64,000 bases of DNA from Rhabditoides inermis (Eukaryota > Nematoda > Chromadorea > Rhabditida > Rhabditidae): contig CAWZYM010000300.1 of the NCBI GenBank assembly GCA_963966185.1, forward strand, positions 801,001 to 865,000, read 5' to 3'. The notes under the pieces are model-generated. The model ran no database searches. It had not been told where the DNA came from and saw only the letters and a program-made list of their open reading frames with translations. Of this stretch, positions 49,742-60,327 are shown piece after piece (position 1 is the stretch's first letter; every line of letters begins with the position of its first letter). Both the position numbers and the translations under genes were made by a program.

Positions 49742-51390
49742 TCCCTCTTTCTCTCTCACCCTCCCTCTCTGCAGCCAGCTGCGGCAACGAGTCCAAGTCT
49801 GATTTGGTGTTCGACGTGGAGCCAGTCGTTTCCTCGTTCGGTGGCTCCTTCGATGTCTTTGTCCACTATGCCGCCCTCATATTCGCCCCCGCAGATGTTT
49901 TCGTTCCCCGCGACCATCTACTCAAGGCCGCCATGAAGGTATCGATTGCATATCGATCGATTATCGATTGGATTTGCATAAACAATTTGAATGAGCGATC
50001 GATTATCGATTGTTTTCAGTTTGTGCTGGGCATGTCCGAGGACATTGGAGATGCGCACCGATTCGTCGACGACTTTTCCCATTTTATCAGTGTGAGTGGG
50101 CGGATATCAATTGATTATCGATTGAGTATCGATTGATTTTCAGCTGCACTACATGCTGTTTGCGGGCGGCGCCCTCTACATTGTCATTTCTGGCATTCTC
50201 ATAATCAGTGCCATCTGGCACCTCGCTGTCGACCCGCCAGAAAATACGGTATACTGTACTCTACGGTACCCTCAACACAGTATTCCAGGTGGAGGAAGCT
50301 CCTCGCATCGTGGTAACCACGACGAAGGCCGAGCCCAAGTCGCAGTCCGTGGTGGGCGACACTAAGACAGACTCGAAGGTGGCGTCGAAGGCCGGGACAG
50401 TGTCGGGGGAGTCGAAGCCAGTGTCGAAGAACAAGTCGAAGGAGGGGGGAGTGGAGGGGAGGACTGGCAGGGAGAACGAGAAGAGCGGGGTCAGCGGGAC
50501 CGGAGTGACCGGCACGGATACACGGGACCTGGAGGGCGGGGTGAGTGGATGGAGGGAAGGGGGGAGGGGAACGACAGCGCGGTCGATGAGGAAACAGTGA
50601 AATGACAGATCCCACTTTCCACATTGCGATGATTGCGTGCCACCGATGAATACATAGCCACGCCGTGCGTGAATGGCTGGCTAGTGGCACAGGTTCGATT
50701 CTACCGGAGAGAGAGAGAGAGAGAGAGAGAGGCGCTGGTTCGATTCTAGCGGCCGCTGTCACCATGTGCTGATTCGTTTCAATATTCGCACTACGAAGCG
50801 ATTCACTGATTTCGCTCACATTTTAATCACATTTTTTTATTTTTCACAGCATCGAGTCATGCATAAATGATCAGAGACAAAAAATATAAGTAATTTTAAA
50901 TTGTGCTAGATGGTTGACAATACGAATTCATTGTGAAAGAAAATGCGAAATGCAATGTGGAACATTTGCAGGCGTCTGCTGACAGACAGAATGCGGGAGG
51001 AGACAACAGTAGCACGAAGACTGTGTCCAAGTCGGAAAAGAAGAAGGAACGAGCTAAGAAGAGAGAGGAGAAGCCGAGACTGCCACACAACTGGTCCAAG
51101 CGGACCAGGTGCATAAATGTGAGCGGGAGAGAGAGGAAGAGAGAGGAAGAGAGAGAGGGACAGAAAGGAAAATAACAGGAAAATGGGGAAGAAAGAGGAA
51201 GAAGGAGAGGGAGAGAGAGGAGAGAGGGAGGACGAGGAAGAAAGTGCTCTGTTCAGGTGTGTCTGGTGTTGATCATGCTGCTCATCTGTTGTCTTCTCGC
51301 CATTGGGGCTGTCCTTCTTGTCGCATTCGAAATGGTCAAAACTCGACCCGGAAACTACAGAGAACTCATCGATGAAGAGATTAAAAGTAC

Positions 51391-51438
<48 letters not shown>

Positions 51439-51440
51439 TC

Positions 51441-51488
<48 letters not shown>

Positions 51489-51490
51489 TC

Positions 51491-51532
<42 letters not shown>

Positions 51533-54492
51533 GTCTCAAATACAAATACTGCGCTTTTCATACCATTTTAGATGCGTACGCGGATATCGAGGCAATTTAT
51601 TGCAATGTGAAATTCTACACCGAAAACGAACACAACAATCTATATGATCAACTGAAAGTCGTCTATAAAGATCAGGTTTGAGATGATCAAATAATCAGTC
51701 GCATCTTTGTTTTCGTTCAGACTGCAGATATCGGCGCGTTGATCGAGCGAGACACGCTGAAGATGTTCCCATGTGATGATATGGTGCGCACAATCAGGCT
51801 GTCCATGTGATGTGGTGATTTCAGCCCAAGCTGTCGGAGCTGATCTCGTTCTACATCGCAGACGCCGAGTCTGACGTGCCGCGTCTGCTGGATCAAGCCA
51901 TGTCCTACGTACGCATCAACTCACCGCCTCGTCTCACTCTCTTTTGTCCAGGTGAAACAGGACGAGGCGGAGCTTGGCGCCGATATCGTCGCGTTGTTTC
52001 AAAAGGAAATCGATATGAAGAAAACCTACTTCCACCGGCTCGACGAACTCCAAAACATCATCTCTCCCGTCAGTGTTATTTGATGTGATGTATTTATCTA
52101 TATTTAGGCTTTACTGAATTTCGAAGCAAACATTACGAACATAATAAGTACAGAAAAGTCTACGAATCCCACTATTTTAAATTCATCGAGGACTGTGATA
52201 CCAGCCGTCGCAGACCTCACTTCAAACTTCCTGTCCCATAAGGTTTCAAAACAATAGTTTATGATTTATAATAACAACAAACATTTTAGTTGCACTTCGA
52301 GTTGTTCAATCTGCAGAAACCGAAAGAGTTGTATACAGTGAGGGGACCTGGTTGTAACCATTTGTTGATTTCACTCGTTCAGCTCTCCTACTCGGACCTT
52401 CTGTTCTACTTTGCTTGTGGTCCAATGGGCCTGCTGCTCATCGCTTGTTTCCTCACTCTGATTCTATTCAAATGTGTCAAGAGTGAGTGATTCACGTGAT
52501 GCGAAACAGTCGGTTGTGTTCGTTCAGACGTACATGTCCTTTTCTCTTGCTCGGTTATGATGCTGCTATTTGTCCTCATACCAGCAGGGATCGCAACGTG
52601 AGAACCGGGTGCTCTACTCTAATCATCACTCATTCAGAGCTATCCTTATGATGATCGGCCCCTATCAGCTCACCCTCAACTTCCTCGAAGCCAAACTCCC
52701 CGACGTCATACACTCCACATTCAACATGTCCGGACAATACTTCGACACAATCAACAAAACGTACAGTTGGAAGTTGGGATGGTCAGAAATACCAGCTGTT
52801 CAGGACGATTGACGCCTGTTTCACTCCAGTCATGATGCAAAATGGGGAAATGAAAAAGTGCCTTTACTCGGAGCTGTTTCGAGACAGCTTGGAGATTTTC
52901 TACGATAACGGTGGGTTTGGACGTATGTAGTGATGAGAGTTGTGTTGTGCGCAGAGTTGCTGCGTCCTCTGAATGCGATGCGGGCGAGGGTCGAAGCCAC
53001 TCCACCCACGGCACAGTACATCAACAGCATGGACGCACTACTCAAGATTGCAGAGGTGGGCACACCACATATGAAAGTGACAAAAAGACACCGAGTCCGG
53101 AAAGGATGCTCCAAAATAGCTGCTAAAATGACTGGACTAACTAGTTTAGGTTCCCCCACGAGCCCACGAACTGTTGAGCTCGGGAATTTTTAATCCAATC
53201 CGTTTTGCGTATTTAAAAAAAGTAACTAGTGACCTACGAGTCTATTTGCAGACTGCCGACTTCAACTATCACACGGCGTATACTGCGATGAGTCGTCCCG
53301 ACTACATAGTGGAGTGCACCCATAACGTCATCGACAGGAGCGACCGGGTAGCCACATTGTTGTACTCCAGTAGACACCATAACTACACGCTGTTGTATGA
53401 ACACAGATTCGGTGGCTACTTTCATCCGTCAAAGCATTCCTTTTCATGTACATACTTGTGCAGGTGTCGAGTCTAACGTACGACTCTGTGTTGTGTCCGA
53501 GCGGAATCGAATCGAAGAAAGTGGATGACAGGATTCCAACTGCTATCAAGAATGTCATCTATAAGCTAGACGAACTGCAGGTATATGGGAAAAACATCAA
53601 TATATGTGCAAAAAGTGCTAGAAAATAGATGGCGCACGCGTCGCGTGTCCTGCGGCGGCGCGCTGCGGTCGCTGGCAGAGTGCCAACAATGCTGTTTAGG
53701 AGCGCGTGGCACCGACGAATGGCTCTCCGCTGTTCAAGTCTGTCATCTCCACCATGAAACACCGTCGACTGGAGACGGCGGAGGCTGTCAAGATGCTCAA
53801 GCCCATATTCGATCATGTAGACAAGATCAAGGTGAAGCGATCAATGGCATATCGTGTCATTACACTACTTTGTCCTTTTGCAGAAATCTACGTCACAAGC
53901 GTTGGATTTGGAGTTCCAGCTACCGAAAGTCTACTACAACATCATGCATATAATCGGAGACGAATTCAAATCCATATACTTACTGGTCGCAACGCAATGT
54001 GAGGAGAGAGGAGAGAGAAATAGAGAGAAATAGAGAGAGAGATAGAGAGAGAGAAGGGATATCTTCAGGCGCGGCGGCATTGGGTCTCATTCTCATCTCC
54101 TTTGCGATTGTGTTGATAGCATATCACCGCATCATCAACCCATATGTCGACTTTGAATTCTCGAGAGATAAGGGCAAGGTACTAAGCACACATAATAATT
54201 TGAATCAATGACATTGTTGATTTAGCGTTTCTTCGTTTTGGATAAGCACGTGCGGTACTGTAACGGAGTATGCATCTTCTTGGTGAGAGGAGAGAGAAAG
54301 ACAGATAAATCCCGAGACAGCTGCCGAGACAGCGAGAGATGATGTGACTTCAGGAACAAATGGCGAACGATCCGCGAATGATCTACGAGGAGTTTGAGAA
54401 TGCGTTCAGCAAGGTGTCACCGGATGGGATTCAACCAGATAACGTCTATCCTCCCAATCCGAACATCAAGAAGTTCCTCGCCGCACAGAAGA

Positions 54493-54545
<53 letters not shown>

Positions 54546-56273
54546 TTATCCATCATTCCAGAATCGCCTCCCTCCAAATACGCAGCCGATTCTCAATTCG
54601 TCTTTCGTTGATGTGGGATGGATGGGAGGTCATCTGTTCAATGGTAGCTGGATAGTCCCGGGACAGGGCAACAGGTCTGACTGATTCCTCCTCCCCCCTC
54701 CTCACTTCTCTTCCCTCTCTTCTCCTTCTCCTTCTACAACTTTTTTCCAGTTACATCGTCACCCCTTCTCCCACAGAGAAAACTGCCATTGACATCTGGC
54801 ATCTCGTCTTCCAGTGCGTTCGATCCACTTTATACATCAATGATAATTTCTTTTTTAGACACAAGTGCAAGGCTCTGGTGACATTCTGCGACTATGAAAA
54901 GGAGAAGGCATTCCAGTATTGGAATAAGGACAAGGAGCTCACATTCAAGAACATTCACTGCAAATACAGGGTCTCTCACCCGCTCTCTCTCTCTCCCTCT
55001 CCCGCTCTCTCTCTCCCTCTCTCTCTCCCTCTCTCTCCCTCTCTCTCCCTCTCTCTCCCCTCTTCTCTCCCTCTCCTCTCCCTCTCCCTCTCCCTCTCCC
55101 TCTCCCTCTCCCTCTCCCTCTCCCTCTCCCTCTCCCTCTCCCTCTCCCTCTCCCTCTCCCTCTCCCTCTCCCTCTCCCTCTCCCTCTCCCTCTCCCTCTC
55201 CCTCTCCCTCTCCCTCTCCCTCTCCCTCTCCCTCTCCCTCTCCCTCTCCCTCTCCCTCTCCCTCTCCCTCTCCCTCTCCCTCTCCCTCTCCCTCTCCCTC
55301 TCCCTCTCCCTCTCCCTCTCCCTCTCCCTCTCCCTCTCCCTCTCCCTCTCCCTCTCCCTCTCCCTCTCCCTCTCCCTCTCCTCTCCCTCTCCCTCTCCCT
55401 CTCTCTCCCTCTCCCTCTCTCTCCCTCCCTCTCCCTCTCCCTCTCCCTCTCCCTCTCCCTCTCCCTCTCCCTCTCCCTCTCCCTCTCCCTCTCCCTCTCC
55501 CTCTCCCTCTCCCTCTCCCTCTCCCTCTCCCTCTCCCTCTCCCTCTCCCTCTCCCTCTCTCTCCCTCCCTCTCCCTCTCCCTCTCCCTCTCCCTCTCCCT
55601 CTCCCTCTCCCTCTCCCTCTCCCTCTCCCTCTCCCTCTCCCTCTCCCTCTCCCTCTCCCTCTCCCTCTCCCTCTCCCTCTCCCTCTCCCTCTCCCTCTCC
55701 CTCTCCCTCTCCCTCTCCCTCTCCCTCTCCCTCTCCCTCTCCCTCTCCCTCTCCCTCTCCCTCTCCCTCTCCCTCTCCCTCTCCCTCTCCCTCTCCCTCT
55801 CCCTCTCCCTCTCCCTCTCCCTCTCCCTCTCCCTCTCCCTCTCCCTCTCCCTCTCTCTCTTTCCCTCTCTCCCTCCCTCTCTTTCCCTCTCTCCCTCCCT
55901 CTCTTTCCCTCTCTCCCTCCCTCTCTTTCCCTCTCTCCCTCCCTCTCTCTCTCCATTTGCTGATTTAGGTGAAAATGCAGAACGAGAGCACGTCCCGAGT
56001 TTCCGGCATGAAGCAGTACGTGTTCATGATCACCGAGTGAGTGAAAGTGTGAAAAGGGGGCGGGGCGTGAGTGGGCGTGGCTTCAGCGGGATCACGGAGC
56101 ACTACGTGGAGCTGCTCCACTACCCGAACTGGATCGGACAGAGTGTCGCCGAGTCGGGAGATCTCGCAGAAATCATGCGAATCCTGTACGAAGACTGCGG
56201 AAAGTCGGAGGGGAACGTGCTGGTACAGTGCCCAGATGGAGTCTCCAGGAGTGTCGCCCTCGTCGGTGGGAGA

Positions 56274-56317
<44 letters not shown>

Positions 56318-58722
56318 GAGAGAGGGAGAGAGAGGGAGAGAGAGGGGGGAGAGAAGGGGAAAGAGAGGGAGAGAGAGGGAGATACTCATTTTAGGCATCG
56401 ATATGCTTGTTTCGATCATCAACGAGAGTGAGAAGGGAGTGCCCGATCCGTTTGCCCTCATCAAGGTGAAAAGTCCTTCTCAATGATAAATCAATAAATC
56501 GATATTCCAGAGAATGCGGGAAGCGCGAGCCAATTGCTACACGAATTCTTGGCAGTTCTACGCAACCTATGTCGCCTACTTCGAATTCGCACTAATGGTT
56601 GACAATAGATAATCTATCGATAATCAATCGATACTTCAGAACAACGTCTACTCTCGCACGTCCAAGTTCTACACCTATCTGATGGAGAAGAGGAAGGAAT
56701 ACGCGACTAGACTGAAGGAGAGCAGGGAACTGGACAGTGACGAATCGATCAAGAAGAAGGCTCGTCTCTTTCCCCCTTCTCTATCCCCCTCTCTTTTCTC
56801 CCTCCCTCTCTCCCCCCTCTCTTTCTCCCTCTCTTTCTCCCTCTCTCCCTCCCTTCCTCCCTCCCTCACTCCCATCTTTCTCATATCTCTACTCAACCAG
56901 TGTTTTCAGAAGGCTAAAGTGGAGGAGAGTGTGCGCAAGTTTATGGATTTCAAGCCGGATAAGACTGAAGAAGCAAAAATGAAGCACGAGAGGAATCTGT
57001 CTGGACAGAGGGTCAAGGGACGGAAGCATCTGTGAGTGGGAGAGGAGAGACAGAGAGAGACAATGAGAGACAAAGAGAGGAACAGATAGACATAGAGGGG
57101 ATGCATCTAGTAATATAGGTAAAGACCAGGATATTCTGATTCTGATATGCTTATGAGAGTGTCTTTCTAGGTTTATGGTTTGCGAGCTGATTGGTTCGGG
57201 AACCTATGGTCGGGTGTACGCTGCTTATAAGGAGATCGTCAAGTGGGGTCCTGTGAAGAGGGAAGATGACTCTGACCCGCCCCCTGAGTTCTTCGCACTC
57301 AAGACTGAGAAACGAGGCATCAACACATCTACACTCTTGGTACTCTTCCCCCCTCTTTCTCTCCTCTTTCCCTTCATCTCTTTCTCTCTCTTTTCCCTCT
57401 CTCATTCTCTCTTTCAGATGGAGATTGCAGTCCTGCATGAGATCACTGCCCACCGAGCAGACAGGCGAACCCAGATTGTTGCCGCAATCGATAAGGGTAT
57501 CGATTGATATTGATTGGCGTATCACTGATTAGTTGTTTGTCAGGCCACACAGACGAGTTCGCTTTCTTGGTTATGACGATTGTGGGCAAGTCGCTAGCGG
57601 TGATTAAGAAAGCATATCCATCGATGAAGTGAGAGGAAAGAGAGAGGGAGAGAGAGAGAGAGGGAGGGAGAGGGAGAGAGGGAGGGAGAGGGAGAGAGAA
57701 GGAGAGAGAGCGAGAGAGAAGGAGAGAGAGGGAGAAAGAGAGAAAGAGGGATAGGATCAAATGTGAGAACGATTGCAGCTCGTTTTCTGCGATGTACTAC
57801 AACATCCAGGCTTTCAGTGCCATTCAACAGCTTCACAAGTGCGGATTCATCCATCGGTACGCACTTCTCCCTCTCTCTTTCTCCCTCCCTCTTTCTCCCT
57901 CCCTCTCTCTCTCTCCCTCCCTCTCTCTCTCTCCCCCCTCTCTATTCCTTTTTACAGAGACATCAAGCCGGGCAACTTTGCGATCGGACTGAATTCGATG
58001 CAGAAACTCGTGCACATTCTCGACTTTGGAATGGCACGAAAGGTGGTGGATGAAAACGGAAAAATCGTGCCGAGGACAGGCAAGGAGAAGGGATTCGTCG
58101 GGACTCTGCGGTAGGTAAAGAGAGGAATGGATGGAGAGAGAGGGGAAACAAAGGGAGAGAGAGAAGGGAGAAAGAGGGAGAGAGAAACAGAGGGGAGGAG
58201 AAGGAGAGAAAGGGGGAGAGAGAGGGAAGAGAGAGAGGGAGAGAGAGGGGGAGAAAGGGAGAGAGAGAGAGAGACTACAGGTATGCTTCGCGGGCTGCTC
58301 ACGAGCTGAACGAGCAGAATATGATGGACGACATCGAGTCGTGGCTATACATGGCCATTGAGGTGATCTCTCCCCTCTCCCTCCCTCCCATCCTCTCTCC
58401 CTCTCTCCCTCTCTCTCTCCGTCCCCTCCATCTCTCCCTCTCTCATCTCCTTTCTCCTAGATGTTCACGAAGCTCAGTTGGAGTGGCTGTGTGGATCGCC
58501 CGAAAGTACACGAGGCGAAGAAACATCTCATGACCGGATTGAGTGGGTTTGGTAGAATGAACTACGAAAACAGTTTATGGTTACTGTACTAGCATGATCG
58601 TCATGTTCAACTACATAGAATAATACTTACTTTCAGTTTGCGATGAGTTGGAGAAGTCTGGTGTGCCGACCACTTTCAGACTGCTCATCAAGTGAGTGGA
58701 AATGGAAGAAAGAAGAGAAGAG

Positions 58723-58771
<49 letters not shown>

Positions 58772-59231
58772 TCAGGGAAATCACTGAAGCCCCGGCTGGA
58801 ATTGAACCTAATCACATGAAACTGATGAGTATCATCGCGACGACGGATATGAGCGTTGAGGTAGAGTGAGAGAGGGAGAGAGGGAGAGAGGGAGAGAGGG
58901 AGATAGGGAGAGAGGGAGAGAGGGAGAGAGAGAGAGGGAGAGAGGGAGAGAGGGAGATAGGGAGAGAGGGAGAGAGGGAGAGAGAGAGAGGGAGAGAGGG
59001 AGAGAGGGAAAAGAGAGATGGAGAGAAGGAGAGAGAGAGAAGGAGAGAGAGAGAAGGAGAGAGGGAGATGACGTCATTTCAGGAGGACGTGTGTTGGCCA
59101 GTGGGCGACGCTATCAACGCTCCAATGGATCCGAATGCGACTCGTGACACCACAGTCGACAAGAAGGTAATCGATAATCGATCGATTATCGAACAATGTC
59201 TTTTTAGGCTGCCCTTGCGTCGTTCCGTTGA
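49444..59231 (+). CDS. Predicted five-TM / PTP-like / CK1-TTBK kinase fusion protein
   Basis: About 46 exons join with compatible phases to about 1,620 residues and no stop until TGA at 59229-59231. A signal peptide (start MRRLEW, then [17 protein letters not shown]) is followed by an extracellular segment, TM1 (about 50160-50230), a Lys/Ser-rich cytoplasmic loop, TM2 ([20 protein letters not shown]), an extracellular coiled region, TM3 and TM4 ([29 protein letters not shown]), a second large loop with N-glycosylation sequons, and TM5 ([16 protein letters not shown]). This topology is that of prominins, though sequence resemblance is weak. The tail continues without a break into a PTP-like domain and then a CK1/TTBK-like kinase, described separately. 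The alternative is two or three genes in an operon: MANDPRM at 54360 or a site in the linker could be a start. One junction (56764-56906) needs a GC-AG intron or read-through. Confidence 0.65.
51394..51530. repeat. CT microsatellite with internal duplication
   Basis: Three CT runs separated by two identical TTACTCTATTT spacers fill the intron between the exon after TM2 and the next exon, indicating a segmental duplication of about 50 bp within the microsatellite. Confidence 0.9.
54981..55954. repeat. CCCTCT hexamer array nearly 1 kb long in an intron
   Basis: Almost the whole intron between the PTP-domain exons ending KYR and starting VKMQN consists of CCCTCT units, well over a hundred, with a few CT-rich interruptions near 55380, 55420, 55560 and 55850-55945. 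The complementary strand is G-rich (AGAGGG). Long apparent reading frames here are artefacts of the repeat. Confidence 0.97.
56269..56382. repeat. GA-rich microsatellite in an intron of the fusion gene
   Basis: A purine-only tract of GA and GGGA units that fills the intron between the exon with the CX5R motif and the next. Confidence 0.9.
58724..58769. repeat. CA microsatellite in an intron of the fusion gene
   Basis: A near-perfect AC run of about 46 bp directly before the acceptor TTTCAG. Confidence 0.95.
58863..59067. repeat. GAGAGG-type microsatellite in an intron of the fusion gene
   Basis: About 200 bp of GA and GGGA units, including a duplicated block of roughly 70 bp (near 58865 and 58935). 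Confidence 0.9.
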
Positions 59232-60327
59232 TCTCCCATCGTTCAGAACTTATCACTTATACAACCCTTATCAATTATCACTTAGAACACTGTTAGTTGG
59301 CGTTATCAACTGTTTAGTGTTACAGTGTCTAACTTTAATCCATGCAACTCGCGAACGATTCAAAGAAGAATAAAGGAGTTGTATAGGGTATCCCCCATTT
59401 TCACGGTACGCGAATTATCGGCGGTCGGCCAGACAGGGGCGAAATGACGATCTTTTTATGCAAATTGGAGAAATATCGGGGTTTTACTCCAAAAACACGG
59501 CAAAAATGAAAGAAATTGAAAAATCGAAAACTAGAGTTCTGTGTGGACACTATCAAAGTATCTTCTCCCTTAAACTGGGTTCTGTAGCATGGATTTGAAG
59601 TGAGTTATTAAGTTTTCTAGATTTCACCTATTGAACATCCTCAAAAACGTGGTTATCGAACGATAATAAGAGAACTAAAACGAAATTCAAAAATCGAAAT
59701 CTAGAGTTCTATGGGGTCTGGGGATTCACACCACATATCCGAAAATTGGAAAGATTCATCAATTCCGGAAGAAGTTATTAGCTCTGAAAGGTGAGCAACT
59801 CTGCTTCATCAGAATTGCAAATCACCTTCATTTCCCTAAAATCAGACCGCAAAGCGCGCGACTCGCGCGGTCGAATGATCTTGCGCGGACCGATAGCGCG
59901 GCTAGATGCGATGAAATGATGTCTGGAAAATATGCGGCGAGATGGCTGCCATACCGTGAACCGGGGGGACACCCTATAAGTAGTTTCAAAGTTGTGTTGG
60001 ATTGAAAGTTGAACCATATGTGAAACGAGAACAGCTAAGTAGTAAATGCATCAGCGAAATCGGCTGAATTCTTATAAATGTGTGTTCGAAATGATTCAAT
60101 GTGATTCGGGGGCATGGCTGCTCATAATACCAACACATAACACGAATACAACCACATCGATTCGTGTCCCATTGCCCCCGATACGCCTATGATTATCAGA
60201 GATTCAAACGGTTTCGGCAGAATATTGTCGATTCACAAAAGATCCGCTTTTATAGCGGATACTGACGACAAAGGCTGCAGGCGTGATTGTTCAGCTAGTC
60301 TATATTCCATTTTCTATCGATCGCGCG
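59232..60327. other. Intergenic region with a MITE
   Basis: More than half is the TA-flanked inverted-repeat element at 59384-59976. The remaining DNA holds the presumed 3' end of the kinase gene (AATAAA near 59369) and the C2-gene promoter. No further gene seen. Confidence 0.5.
59384..59976. mobile_element. TA-flanked MITE (Tc1/mariner-like ends)
   Basis: A 593 bp element with imperfect inverted ends of about 25 bp: TAGGGTATCCCCC and TTCACGGTA at the left, TACCGTGAA and GGGGGGACACCCTA at the right, flanked by TA on both sides. Two internal direct repeats contain CTAGAGTTCT (near 59531 and 59701). No transposase frame is visible. Confidence 0.85.

Larger units (their letters stand above)
54354..56763 (+). 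other. PTP-like (pseudophosphatase) domain of the fusion gene
   Basis: Approximate residues 925-1240. Segments match the tyrosine phosphatase fold: [45 protein letters not shown] (the YIATQGP-TxxDFW segment), [17 protein letters not shown], then [20 protein letters not shown] and [17 protein letters not shown]. The signature keeps Cys and Arg of CX5R but changes HCSAGxGRTG to [10 protein letters not shown]. The WPD loop reads WIG, so the general-acid Asp is missing. The domain is therefore probably catalytically dead, perhaps a phosphotyrosine-binding module. Exon borders: starts at 54354 in frame after the exon 54226-54282. Confidence 0.8.
56907..59231 (+). other. CK1/TTBK-like kinase domain of the fusion gene
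   Basis: Approximate residues 1285-1600. In order: linker [18 protein letters not shown], the glycine loop [13 protein letters not shown] (57185-57225), the ATP-binding Lys in [16 protein letters not shown], the catalytic loop [14 protein letters not shown] (57846-57985), LDFGMARK (DFG; about 58019), and [20 protein letters not shown] followed by [12 protein letters not shown], the CK1-family form of the activation segment. All catalytic residues are present, so activity is expected. TTBK/CK1 kinases of this type are greatly expanded in nematodes and many are sperm-enriched. It ends ALASFR and TGA. Confidence 0.88.

Noticed and set aside
50640..50770. tRNA-like sequence with two GGTTCGATTCTA B-box-like words
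   Set aside because: There is no A-box at the right distance and no cloverleaf. It lies in an intron with a GA microsatellite between the two words.
54360..54362. ATG (MANDPRM) as the start of a separate phosphatase-like gene
   Set aside because: It is possible, but the upstream exon joins it in phase 0 with normal splice sites and no intercistronic gap or poly(A) signal, so I kept one gene and listed the alternative.
54894..56486. Very long open reading frames (300-530 codons) of Ser-Pro, Leu-Pro or Arg-Glu repeats on both strands
   Set aside because: They are translations of the CCCTCT array, which has no stop in several frames. Splice sites and the PTP fold show this is an intron.
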